14,077 bases of DNA from Acholeplasmatales bacterium DTU056 (GCA_001512985.1 LFRX01000006.1:7482-21558); one strand, 5' to 3'. Counted from the stretch's first letter, positions 6,282-13,834 are shown. Numbers and translations are program-made. Notes: generated by a model from the sequence alone, not told the origin.

Positions 6282-8212
6282 TAATGTTAATGACTAACAC
6301 TATGTTTTATTTAATTAGCATTGTAGTATCACTTATTGTTTTATTAGGGATATATTTAATGAGCAAAGTTGAAAAAGCTCGTTTAGGGAATTTTATAAGT
6401 TCATTAATTTCAGTTATTGCAGTTGTAATAACCTTAATATATTTTGATATTTTTAATTCTAAAGAAGCGTTAATTATTACTTGCTATGGAATTATCATTG
6501 GTTCATTCATCGGCACTTTTTTAGCTCTGAAAGTTAAAATGATTCAAATGCCGGAATTAGTGGCATTATTTAATGGCTTAGGTGGCGCCGCTTCCGCAAT
6601 CATCGGAATAGTTACTTTATATACCTCACCACAAGTATTCGAATTTACAACATCAGTATTAGCTATTATTGTTGGTTTTGTGACATTGATTGGAAGTTTG
6701 GTTGCGGCGGGGAAACTAGCCAAAATTATTGATGGAAAACCGGTTGTATATAAATTTCATCAATCTATAAATATTTTTTGTATTCTAATATTAATAGCTG
6801 GTTTAGTTTTATCAGGTTTTTCATTAATACCTAATCAATATTTAACAATTTATGTAATTATCATTTCATTATTTAGTTTAATTTTTGGATATTTATTTTC
6901 AATTCGCGTTGGTGGCGCAGATATGCCAATTACTATTTCTCTATTAAACTCCCTAAGTGGTGTTGCAGGGGCAATTGCCGGAATGGCTATTAATAATGTT
7001 CTATTAGTTTCAATTGGGGGAATAGTTGGAGCAAGCGGTCTAGTTTTAACACAAATTATGTGTAAAGCGATGAATCGTTCATTAGTTGCCATTTTATTAA
7101 GTAAAGGAATAATAACTTCTCAAGTAAAAATAGATACTAATAATTCAAATAATTATTCAAAAAATGAGGATTATTCTCAAAAAATAGCCGAAGCTAAAAA
7201 AGTAGTTATTGTTCCTGGATATGGAATGGCACTATCGCAAGCCCAATTTCTTGTTAAGCAACTATATGATGAATTAATTAAATTAGGAAAAGATGTTAAA
7301 TTTGGAATCCATCCCGTCGCTGGGCGAATGCCAGGACATATGAATGTGCTATTAGCAGAAGCTGAAATTAATTATGAAGACTTATATGATTTAGAAGTAA
7401 TAAATAAGCAATTTAAGGAAACTGATGTAGTAATAGTTATCGGCGCAAATGACGTAATCAACCCAGCAGCAAACACCGCAGTTAATACACCAATTTATCA
7501 AATGCCGATATTAAATGTTAGTGAAGCTCGTCATATCATTATTTGTAACTATGATACAAAACCTGGATATGCTGGAGTAGATAATCCATTATATCAAGAT
7601 AATACTAAGGTTAGTTTATTATTAGGGGATGCTAAAGAAAGTATTAGTAAATTAATAAAAACATTGCAAAATAATCAATCAAATAATACATTGTCTGAAA
7701 ATAAAGCAATAACACTTTTAAAAGACTCACAAAAGATTGTTATTGTTCCTGGATATGGAATGGCTGTTTCACAATCACAACATCTAGTCAAAAGATTAGC
7801 TGAGGTGCTAGAACAAGATAATAAAGAAGTTTTATTTGGAATTCATCCTGTTGCTGGACGAATGCCAGGACATATGAATGTATTGCTAGCAGAAGTAGAT
7901 GTTGATTATGAAAAACTACTAGATATTGATCAAATTAACCCACAATTTAAAGATACCGATGTAGTAATAGTTATCGGCGCAAATGACGTAATCAACCCAG
8001 CAGCAAACACCGCAGTTAATACACCAATTTATCAAATGCCGATATTAAATGTTAGTGAAGCTCGTCATATCATTATTTGTAACTATGATACAAAACCAGG
8101 ATATGCTGGAGTAGATAATCCATTATATCAAGATTATGAAAAAGTTTCTTTATATCTTGGCGATGCTAAAGAAAGTCTTCAAAAAATTATTGATGAGTTT
8201 TTAAATTACTAA
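6278..8212 (+). CDS. pntB: NAD(P) transhydrogenase subunit beta with duplicated dIII
   Basis: PntB normally has about 460 residues; this one has 644. Residues 1 to about 284 are the membrane domain, with LVALFNGLGGAASA, IRVGGADMPITISLLNS and IMCKAMNRS as family segments. A linker then leads to two nucleotide-binding dIII domains, roughly 300-470 and 478-644, aligned without gaps at an offset of 178 residues. Each copy has VPGYGMA (from 313 and 491), GIHPVAGRMPGHMNVLLAE, and GANDVINPA (from 389 and 567). Residues 383-441 and 561-619 are identical, and at DNA level that tract differs at one base in 177. In both copies the E. coli Lys424-Arg425-Ser426 trio, which holds the NADP 2'-phosphate, is replaced by Asn-Tyr-Asp (424-426, 602-604), while Gly430-Tyr431 is kept. 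The membrane part is complete, so this is an intact transhydrogenase with altered nucleotide chemistry or stoichiometry. The start overlaps the pntAB stop. Confidence 0.93.
   Translation: MIMLMTNTMFYLISIVVSLIVLLGIYLMSKVEKARLGNFISSLISVIAVVITLIYFDIFNSKEALIITCYGIIIGSFIGTFLALKVKMIQMPELVALFNGLGGAASAIIGIVTLYTSPQVFEFTTSVLAIIVGFVTLIGSLVAAGKLAKIIDGKPVVYKFHQSINIFCILILIAGLVLSGFSLIPNQYLTIYVIIISLFSLIFGYLFSIRVGGADMPITISLLNSLSGVAGAIAGMAINNVLLVSIGGIVGASGLVLTQIMCKAMNRSLVAILLSKGIITSQVKIDTNNSNNYSKNEDYSQKIAEAKKVVIVPGYGMALSQAQFLVKQLYDELIKLGKDVKFGIHPVAGRMPGHMNVLLAEAEINYEDLYDLEVINKQFKETDVVIVIGANDVINPAANTAVNTPIYQMPILNVSEARHIIICNYDTKPGYAGVDNPLYQDNTKVSLLLGDAKESISKLIKTLQNNQSNNTLSENKAITLLKDSQKIVIVPGYGMAVSQSQHLVKRLAEVLEQDNKEVLFGIHPVAGRMPGHMNVLLAEVDVDYEKLLDIDQINPQFKDTDVVIVIGANDVINPAANTAVNTPIYQMPILNVSEARHIIICNYDTKPGYAGVDNPLYQDYEKVSLYLGDAKESLQKIIDEFLNY
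7424..7600 (+). repeat. Near-identical direct repeat, copy 1 (inside pntB dIII-1)
   Basis: This 177-base tract recurs 534 bases downstream (7958-8134) with a single difference, a synonymous T/A in a proline codon at 7564/8098. The flanking halves of the two dIII copies differ at many bases. Confidence 0.97.
7958..8134 (+). repeat. Near-identical direct repeat, copy 2 (inside pntB dIII-2)
   Basis: This is the second copy of the 177-base tract, in the same reading frame as copy 1 (spacing of 178 codons). The first 140 bases are identical without a break. Confidence 0.97.
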
Positions 8213-8237
8213 ATTTAACATATATAATGTAAAAAAC

Positions 8238-8273
8238 AAGAGCAACTAAATAATAAGTTGTTCTTTTTTTTTT
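8238..8273 (+). terminator. Intrinsic terminator of the transhydrogenase operon
   Basis: AAGAGCAACT (8238-8247) pairs with AGTTGTTCTT (8256-8265), ten pairs with one G-U, followed by a T run through 8273. Confidence 0.9.
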
Positions 8274-8308
8274 GAATGAAAATCTAAAATAATTTTCCAT
8301 AATATTAA

Positions 8309-8337
8309 TTGATATTTTTCGAGTTTTATGGTAAAGT
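8309..8337 (+). promoter_or_regulatory. Probable extended -10 promoter of the phosphofructokinase gene
   Basis: TTGATA (8309-8314) is 17 bases from TAAAGT (8332-8337), which has a TG at 8329-8330 in the extended -10 position. This leaves a 5' leader of about 90 bases in which I see no clear structure. Confidence 0.55.
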
Positions 8338-8433
8338 ATACAAAGTATAGTACATTAAAAATTAATTTATAGTTTTTATTGATTTTTTAATAAACTTTAT
8401 AAGAAACACTAATGATAAAATAAGGAGGTACTT

Positions 8434-9681
8434 ATGAAACAATTAAAAGGTGCGCTTTTATTCGGTCAATCAGGGGGGCCAACATCTGTTATTAATGCCA
8501 GTGCTGCTGGTGTTTTATTAGAAGCATTAGATAATGAACTAATTACTGAAGTTTATGCAGCTGAACACGGAATTAAAGGTATATTAGAAGAACGTTTATT
8601 TGACATTCGTCAAGAAGAACGTCATGAACTTGAACTTTTAAAACATACTCCCTCTTCCGCATTCGGTTCAGTACGTTATAAGTTAAAAGATCCAAATGTT
8701 GATGATACTGATTATAGACGTATTTTAGAAGTATTTAAAAAATACAATATTCGTTATTTCTTCTATAACGGTGGAAATGACTCAATGGATACTTGTAATA
8801 AAGTAAGTAAGTTCTTACAAAAAGCTGGATATGATTGCAAAATTATTGGTGTTCCTAAAACAATTGATAATGACTTATATGGAACTGACCATTGTCCAGG
8901 CTTTGGTAGCGCCGCAAGATATGTTGCTACAACTATGATGGAATTATACCAAGATACTCACGTTTATAATACGGGATTAGTGACTGTTGTTGAAATTATG
9001 GGACGTAATGCCGGATGGTTAACTGCCGCTAGTGCTCTAGCAAATCTAAAAGGTTGTGGACCAGATTTAATTTACTTACCAGAGGTACCATTTGATTTAG
9101 ATGAGTTTGTTGAAGATGTCAAACGAGTAGCAAGTCAAAAACAAGGAAAAGTTATAGTAGCTATTTCTGAAGGTATTAAAGATAAAGACGGCAAATATAT
9201 TTCTGAATATGCTACTTCATTAAGTAGAGACTCATTTGGACATGCTCAACTTGGAGGTCTAGCAGCATTCTTAGCTAATGTTATTAATCAGAAATTAAAT
9301 GTTAAAGTCCGTCCAATTGAATTTAGTTTATTACAACGTTGTGCGGCTCATATTGCTTCTAAACGTGATGTAGAAGAAGCGTTTATGGCTGGTAAAATGG
9401 CAGTTAAATATGCTACTAGTGGATATACTGATAAAATGGTATGCTTCGTTCGTGATGAATCTAGTAGTGACTATAAAATTTCATATGAATTATTAGATTT
9501 AGAAAAAGTTGCGAATGTTGAAAAGAAAATCCCACTTGAATGGATTGATATTAAAAATCGTAACGTTACAAATGAAGTTATCGATTATATTTTACCATTA
9601 ATTCAAGGGGAATTAGATTATCCATTTGAAGACGGTCTTCCACGTTTTGCTAGATTAAGAAAAGTTTTAGTTCAAAAATAG
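8434..9681 (+). CDS. pfp: Pyrophosphate-dependent 6-phosphofructokinase
   Basis: The 415-residue enzyme interconverts fructose 6-phosphate and fructose 1,6-bisphosphate using PPi. Family landmarks are GQSGGPTSVINAS (11-23), GGNDSMDT (113-120), PKTIDND (141-147) and MGRNAGW (189-195). Two positions separate PPi- from ATP-dependent enzymes. The glycine after GGD in ATP enzymes (GGDGS) is here Asp116 in GGNDS, and the residue before TIDND is Lys142 rather than Gly; both indicate PPi. Asn115 in place of the first Asp is a common variant. The length, about 415, exceeds the 320 of short bacterial ATP-PFK and fits the bacterial PPi-PFK group. The start follows AAGGAGG (8421-8427). The gene is monocistronic, between two terminated units. 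A reversible PPi enzyme saves ATP in fermentative glycolysis. Confidence 0.93.
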   Translation: MKQLKGALLFGQSGGPTSVINASAAGVLLEALDNELITEVYAAEHGIKGILEERLFDIRQEERHELELLKHTPSSAFGSVRYKLKDPNVDDTDYRRILEVFKKYNIRYFFYNGGNDSMDTCNKVSKFLQKAGYDCKIIGVPKTIDNDLYGTDHCPGFGSAARYVATTMMELYQDTHVYNTGLVTVVEIMGRNAGWLTAASALANLKGCGPDLIYLPEVPFDLDEFVEDVKRVASQKQGKVIVAISEGIKDKDGKYISEYATSLSRDSFGHAQLGGLAAFLANVINQKLNVKVRPIEFSLLQRCAAHIASKRDVEEAFMAGKMAVKYATSGYTDKMVCFVRDESSSDYKISYELLDLEKVANVEKKIPLEWIDIKNRNVTNEVIDYILPLIQGELDYPFEDGLPRFARLRKVLVQK

Positions 9682-9691
9682 TAAATTATAG

Positions 9692-9720
9692 TTGTTTTTT
9701 AATTTGAAGTGTGTTATACT
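9692..9720 (+). promoter_or_regulatory. Sigma-A promoter of the small zinc-ribbon gene
   Basis: TTGTTT (9692-9697) is 17 bases from TATACT (9715-9720), with an extended -10 TG at 9712-9713. The transcript should start near 9727, giving a leader of about 95 bases that contains all the pairing arms described for this gene. Confidence 0.72.
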
Positions 9721-9741
9721 ACTTTTAGAAATTAGGTCCTT

Positions 9742-9821
9742 ATTCTATATACCTTCTTGTGAAAAAAAAGGAATATAGAATTAAACCATTTCGAGTATCT
9801 TATGCAAGGAGGTATATAGAG
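9742..9821 (+). promoter_or_regulatory. Leader with mutually exclusive hairpins burying the ribosome site
   Basis: Bases 9743-9759 can pair with 9805-9821, which spans the AAGGAGG ribosome site (9806-9812), over 17 positions (15 Watson-Crick, two G-U). The same left arm can instead pair with 9768-9781 over 13 of 14 positions (left side 9742-9755, one A-A mismatch, 12-base loop). The two folds cannot coexist: the second frees the ribosome site, the first buries it. There is no T-tract, so control would be translational. The pairings are read directly from the sequence; the regulatory role and the signal are inference. Confidence 0.65.
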
Positions 9822-9977
9822 ATGGCAGATAAAAAAATCATTTGCAAAGATTGCAAAACTGAGTTTTTATTTACCGAAGGTGAACAAGCTTTCTATAAAG
9901 AGAAAGGTTTCACAAACGAACCAGTTCGCTGCCCAGCTTGCCGAAAAGCACGCAAGGCCAACAAATTTAACAGATAA
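9822..9977 (+). CDS. Small zinc-ribbon protein (probable zf-trcl type)
   Basis: The 51-residue basic protein has two CxxC pairs, C8-C11 (ICKDCK) and C37-C40 (RCPACR), with an aromatic and acidic middle (EFLFTEGEQAFY, then KGF) and a lysine/arginine-rich tail. This layout fits the short 'probable zinc-ribbon domain' proteins of Firmicutes, whose function is not known; a nucleic-acid role is suggested by the basic tail. The start is the ATG at 9822, nine bases after AAGGAGG. An in-frame GTG at 9759 would add 21 residues but has no ribosome site and falls inside the leader stem, so I reject it. The gene has its own promoter and terminator. Confidence 0.82.
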   Translation: MADKKIICKDCKTEFLFTEGEQAFYKEKGFTNEPVRCPACRKARKANKFNR

Positions 9978-9992
9978 ATAACTGTTAACTTT

Positions 9993-10040
9993 AGCATTAG
10001 TCTCTTGCTTTATAATAAAGCTGGCTAATGCTTTTATTTT
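9993..10040 (+). terminator. Branched intrinsic terminator after the zinc-ribbon gene
   Basis: AGCATTAG (9993-10000) pairs with CTAATGCT (10025-10032) and encloses an inner hairpin GCTTTA/TAAAGC (10007-10021), followed by TTTTATTTT. The inner loop contains a TATAAT (10011-10016) that could serve as a -10 for the next gene, but no good -35 precedes it. Confidence 0.75.
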
Positions 10041-10058
10041 CGAATTTCGGAGGTCAAA

Positions 10059-11585
10059 ATGGGATTTTTTAAAAGAACATTTAAGTTTTTAATGAGCCGC
10101 CTTTTTATTGTGAGTTTATTGTTGCTGGCTCAATTAGGCTTATTAATCTATATTGTATGGCGGATTAGTAGTGGAGGAATTTATTACTATCTTTTAATAA
10201 ATTTTTTAAGTGTAATTACCGCATTATTGATCATTAACCGTGAATTTAACCCGGCATATAAAATCTCCTGGATTATATTTGTTTTAATTATTCCATTTGC
10301 AGGTGTCTTATTTTATTTGTTATTTGGACGTGCTAAAATTGGTCGTAAACGTCGTAAATTACTATATCAAAAACATAACACAGCTTCCTTGCTTTTAAAA
10401 AATGAAGATAAAGTTTTAGATGAAATAGAAGATGAATTGATAAAACGAACTTCCCAATATATTACTAATACTACTGGTGCTAGTATTTATAAAAATACAC
10501 AAACAACTTTTTTTTCTTCAGGAGAAGAATTATTTGTGGTTTTACTTGAAAAGTTAAGAAGTGCCGAAAAGTTTATTTTTTTAGAATATTTTATTATTGA
10601 GTCGGGGAAAATGTGGAACAGCATTTTTGATATTTTAAAAGAAAAAGTTAATAGTGGTGTTGAGGTCCGTTTGATGTATGATGATTTTGGTTGCATTAAA
10701 CGAATTACTCGAAAAATGAAAAAAGAAATTGAAAATGCTGGAATAAAAGTCGTTAATTTTAATCCTTTTCGTCCCCGTTTATCAACCTTTTTAAATTACC
10801 GTGATCACCGTAAATTAGCAATTATTGATGGTAATGTAGCTTTTACTGGCGGGATTAATATTGCGGATGAGTACATTAATGCTAAAAGAATGTTTGGGTA
10901 CTGGGAAGATTCTGGAATTATGGTTGAAGGCGATGCAGTTTGGACATTTACAGTAGCTTTTTTAGAAATGTGGCATTTGGAAAAAGATGAGGAAGTTGAT
11001 TTTGAAAAATATCGACCAACATTACTTTGCCAACACGATGGATATGTTCAACCATTTACTGATGGTCCACTTACTCCGTACTTAGTGACTGAAAATACTT
11101 ATCTTAATATTATTAACAATGCCAAAAAATATGTTTATATCACAACGCCATATTTAATTATTGACAATGAAATGGCGACGGCATTAAAAAATGCCGCAAT
11201 GAGCGGTGTTGATGTACGAATTGTAACTCCGGGAATTCCGGATAAAAAGTTGGTTTTTATTGTCACCCAATCATATTATAAAGAATTATTATTGCATGGA
11301 GTAAAAATATATCAATATATTCCGGGATTTTTACATTCAAAAAGTATAGTTAGTGATGGTGAAGTCGGAGTCGTCGGTACGGCAAATTTTGATTATCGTA
11401 GTTTATATTTACATTATGAAAATTCTTGCTATATGTATAAAAGTCAAGCGGTTCGTGATTTAGCCAAATATTATGAAAAAATTCTTGATAATTCTAAACA
11501 AATAACATTTGTAGATTATAAAAATATTCCACTTTGGAAAAAAATATTGGCCTTTTTTTTACGGGCCGTATCACCACTGATGTAA
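10059..11585 (+). CDS. cls: Cardiolipin synthase (phospholipase D family)
   Basis: The 508-residue protein has two N-terminal membrane helices (about 16-36 and 42-60), a third hydrophobic segment at 69-89, and two phospholipase D domains. HKD motif 1 is H250-x-K252-x4-D257 followed by AFTGGINIADEY; motif 2 is H426-x-K428-x4-D433 followed by GTANFDYRS. Both are complete. Cardiolipin synthases of this type join two phosphatidylglycerol molecules at the cytoplasmic membrane and are about 480-510 residues long, so the length is normal. The start follows GGAGG (10049-10053). The gene stands alone between terminators; no convincing dedicated promoter is visible in the 81 bases upstream, so it may be transcribed partly by read-through. 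Confidence 0.94.
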   Translation: MGFFKRTFKFLMSRLFIVSLLLLAQLGLLIYIVWRISSGGIYYYLLINFLSVITALLIINREFNPAYKISWIIFVLIIPFAGVLFYLLFGRAKIGRKRRKLLYQKHNTASLLLKNEDKVLDEIEDELIKRTSQYITNTTGASIYKNTQTTFFSSGEELFVVLLEKLRSAEKFIFLEYFIIESGKMWNSIFDILKEKVNSGVEVRLMYDDFGCIKRITRKMKKEIENAGIKVVNFNPFRPRLSTFLNYRDHRKLAIIDGNVAFTGGINIADEYINAKRMFGYWEDSGIMVEGDAVWTFTVAFLEMWHLEKDEEVDFEKYRPTLLCQHDGYVQPFTDGPLTPYLVTENTYLNIINNAKKYVYITTPYLIIDNEMATALKNAAMSGVDVRIVTPGIPDKKLVFIVTQSYYKELLLHGVKIYQYIPGFLHSKSIVSDGEVGVVGTANFDYRSLYLHYENSCYMYKSQAVRDLAKYYEKILDNSKQITFVDYKNIPLWKKILAFFLRAVSPLM

Positions 11586-11587
11586 TC

Positions 11588-11615
11588 AAAAAGCCCCTGT
11601 TTAAGGGGTTTTTTT
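11588..11615 (+). terminator. Intrinsic terminator after cls
   Basis: AAAAAGCCCCT (11588-11598) pairs with AGGGGTTTTTT (from 11604) around a five-base loop, ending in seven T. It is the strongest GC stem in the window. Confidence 0.95.
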
Positions 11616-11902
11616 GGGTTGTGAAATTTACATAAATTTTACAATAACTTAACTTCTTCCTGGTTGTGAAAATAGTTCTAATCATATATAATTAATAATG
11701 GAATTTTAGATTTTTATAGTTCGGATAATCTTAATTTTTTTGCAAATTTTAATAAACATTAGGTATTAATTTTTGGATTCAATCATTTGTATTATTGTAA
11801 AATGAACAAATTTTATGAGTTGTTTTTAAAATACTAATCTATACATATTGGTTAGAAGTTATATATAAGTAATGACATAACAATTTTAAGAAGACTTACA
11901 TG
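11616..11902. other. AT-rich intergenic stretch, no gene seen
   Basis: Between the cls terminator and the glutamate mutase promoter region there is no open frame with a ribosome site. The only weak signals are a TTGGAT/TGTAAA pair at 11773-11801 and a small CTAATC/GGTTAG inverted repeat near 11836-11856. No cobalamin-riboswitch sequence blocks are visible, although the following genes encode a B12-dependent enzyme. Confidence 0.6.
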
Positions 11903-11929
11903 TTTACAATACTTTTACAATACTTTTAC
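11903..11929 (+). repeat. 11-bp direct repeats upstream of the glutamate mutase promoter
   Basis: TTTACAATACT occurs twice back to back (11903-11913, 11914-11924) followed by a partial third unit TTTAC. The 11-base period is about one helical turn and the array ends 10 bases before the -35 box, a position used by activators or A/T-rich upstream elements. Confidence 0.7.
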
Positions 11930-11939
11930 GCCACTTATG

Positions 11940-11987
11940 TTGTAGATTGGTATTAGTTATTATATAATATTTATGTAATTGCTTTCA
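11940..11987 (+). promoter_or_regulatory. Glutamate mutase promoter with cre-like site
   Basis: TTGTAG (11940-11945) is 17 bases from a perfect TATAAT (11963-11968). The 14-mer at 11974-11987 matches TGWNANCGNTNWCA at all but one fixed position (T for C at the centre) and covers the expected transcription start, where CcpA binding would block initiation. The -10 is clear; the cre reading is tentative. Confidence 0.6.
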
Positions 11988-12009
11988 TAAAAAATCAGGA
12001 GGAATAAGT

Positions 12010-12417
12010 ATGAAAACAATCGTAATTGGGGTTATTGGCGCTGACGTTCACGCTGTAGGGAATCGTATTATTGAATACACTTTAACGCGTGAAGGATTTA
12101 ATGTTGTTAATATTGGCGTCTTATCCTCACAAGAAGATTTTATCAATGCGGCGATTGAAACTAACGCTAGTATGATTTTAGTTTCATCATTGTACGGACA
12201 TGGGGAATTAGATTGCCGTGGAATGCGTGAAAAATGCATTGAAGCTGGAATTGGCAATATTTTACTATATGTTGGTGGGAACATTGTTGTTGGAAAACAG
12301 GATTTCAAAGAAGTAGAGAAACGATTTAAAGATATGGGCTTTAATCGCGTTTACCCTCCTGGTACACCAATTGAGGCCGTTATTCCTGATATTAAAAAAG
12401 ATTTAGGGATGTTATAA
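12010..12417 (+). CDS. glmS: Glutamate mutase small subunit (B12-binding)
   Basis: The 135-residue protein is close to clostridial GlmS/MutS. It has the base-off/His-on cobalamin motif D12-x-H14-x-x-G17 in GADVHAVGN, then NIGVLSSQEDF, SSLYGHGE (59-66) and YVGGN (88-92), the residues that line the nucleotide tail of B12. GlmS joins GlmE to form the enzyme that converts (S)-glutamate to (2S,3S)-3-methylaspartate by a radical carbon-skeleton rearrangement, the first step of methylaspartate glutamate fermentation. The start follows AGGAGG (11997-12002). It is the first gene of glmS-glmL-glmE, one base ahead of glmL. Confidence 0.96.
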   Translation: MKTIVIGVIGADVHAVGNRIIEYTLTREGFNVVNIGVLSSQEDFINAAIETNASMILVSSLYGHGELDCRGMREKCIEAGIGNILLYVGGNIVVGKQDFKEVEKRFKDMGFNRVYPPGTPIEAVIPDIKKDLGML

Positions 12418-12418
12418 A

Positions 12419-13834
12419 ATGAAAAACTATCTAATGGTTGATTTTGGATCTACTTATACAAAATTAACAGCAGTTGATTTAGAAAAAGAGGATATCATCG
12501 CAACTGCTAGCCATTATACTACTGTATCAACTGATATTACTGAAGGGTATCACAAAGCTTTATTAAAACTATATGATCAACTTGGTAAAAAAATTACTTT
12601 TGATAAAATTATTGCTTGTTCATCAGCTGCTGGCGGTTTAAAAATGTGTGCGATTGGGCTTGTGGAAGAGTTGACGGTTGAAGCGGCTCGTCGAGTATGT
12701 TTGGGGGCCGGTGGAAAAGTTGATTTAGTTTTTTCTAACAAATTAACTAGTCTAGAGGTCGCTCAAATTATAGAAAAAAATATTGATATTGTGTTACTTG
12801 CTGGTGGTACTGATGGTGGCAATAGTGAAGTGGTGTTGTATAACGCAGAAATGCTTGGTATTTATGGAGTAGATGTTCCAATCATTTATGCTGGAAATAA
12901 AGCTTGTCAAGATGAAATTCGTTTAATCTTTGAGAAATATCGGTTAAAAGGCTACTTTTGCGATAATGTAATGCCAAAATTAAATGTTTTAAATATTGAT
13001 AGTGCTAATGAAGTTATTCGCAAAATTTTCTTAGAAAACATTATCGAAGCCAAAGGTATAAAAAAAATTGAATCCGAAATTGACCAAGTTATTTTACCAA
13101 CTCCTAATGCAGTGTTAAAAGCTGCCCAGCTATTATCAGAAGGTTATTTAGATGAAGCAGGCTTAGGAGATTTAATGCTTATTGATATCGGCGGTGCGAC
13201 TACTGACGTTTATTCAGTAGGTTGGGGATATCCTTCTAAAACTGATGTTGTTTTAAAAGGTTTACAAGAACCATTTGCTAAGCGAACAGTTGAAGGAGAT
13301 TTAGGAATGCGTTATTCCGCTGAGGGCGTTTTACAATCAATGAGTAATCGGGAAATTTATCAATACAAAAAAGAAGGTATTGATATTGAATATGAAGCCC
13401 AAAAACGCCGGGAAAATGTAGAATTTATTGCGACAAATGACCGTGATATTGAAGTTGATGCGATATTTGCTAAAAAATGTGTTTCAGTTGCGGTATCACG
13501 TCATGTTGGCCATCTTGAAATGGTTTATACTCCCCAAGGAACAATATATTTTCAAACTGGAAAAAATTTAGTTGATGTTGGACATTTAATTGGCACTGGT
13601 GGAATTATCATTAAAAGTCCAAAAGCATCCGAAATTCTCCTTTCTGCATGCTATGACCGTAATAATCCACTAGAACTTCGCCCAGCATCACCAGTGATGA
13701 TGATAGATTATGATTACATTTTATCCGCAATGGGCTTACTAAGTTTGTATGAACCATTAGTAGCCTTACGAATAATGAAAAAAAGAATAAAAGTTATTGA
13801 AGAAGGAGCTATGAAAACCAATGCAATTGCGTAA
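12419..13834 (+). CDS. glmL: GlmL/MutL, glutamate mutase reactivating ATPase
   Basis: The 471-residue protein is an actin-like ATPase. DFGSTYTK (8-15) is the phosphate-1 loop, AGGTDGG (128-134) and DIGGATTD (256-263) the other phosphate/adenosine elements. This is the MutL family found between the two glutamate mutase subunit genes, and is thought to exchange damaged cobalamin on the mutase at the cost of ATP, like diol-dehydratase reactivases. It starts one base after the glmS stop with only a weak AGGGA site, pointing to coupled translation, and its end overlaps glmE by 14 bases. Confidence 0.94.
   Translation: MKNYLMVDFGSTYTKLTAVDLEKEDIIATASHYTTVSTDITEGYHKALLKLYDQLGKKITFDKIIACSSAAGGLKMCAIGLVEELTVEAARRVCLGAGGKVDLVFSNKLTSLEVAQIIEKNIDIVLLAGGTDGGNSEVVLYNAEMLGIYGVDVPIIYAGNKACQDEIRLIFEKYRLKGYFCDNVMPKLNVLNIDSANEVIRKIFLENIIEAKGIKKIESEIDQVILPTPNAVLKAAQLLSEGYLDEAGLGDLMLIDIGGATTDVYSVGWGYPSKTDVVLKGLQEPFAKRTVEGDLGMRYSAEGVLQSMSNREIYQYKKEGIDIEYEAQKRRENVEFIATNDRDIEVDAIFAKKCVSVAVSRHVGHLEMVYTPQGTIYFQTGKNLVDVGHLIGTGGIIIKSPKASEILLSACYDRNNPLELRPASPVMMIDYDYILSAMGLLSLYEPLVALRIMKKRIKVIEEGAMKTNAIA

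Noticed and set aside
7424..8134. Direct repeats as an insertion sequence or mobile element
   Set aside because: The repeats are in-frame coding copies of a protein domain, with no transposase, inverted ends or target duplication.
9759..9821. In-frame GTG giving a 21-residue N-terminal extension of the zinc-ribbon protein
   Set aside because: There is no ribosome site before it, it lies within the pairing leader, and the ATG at 9822 has a strong AAGGAGG.
11803..11838. Eleven-codon open frame starting at ATG 11803
   Set aside because: It is too short, has no ribosome site, and lies in AT-rich DNA where such frames are common by chance.
11616..12009. Possible cobalamin riboswitch before the B12-dependent mutase genes
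   Set aside because: None of the conserved B12-box blocks (such as GCCACTG-type sequence) is present; the region is nearly featureless AT-rich DNA.
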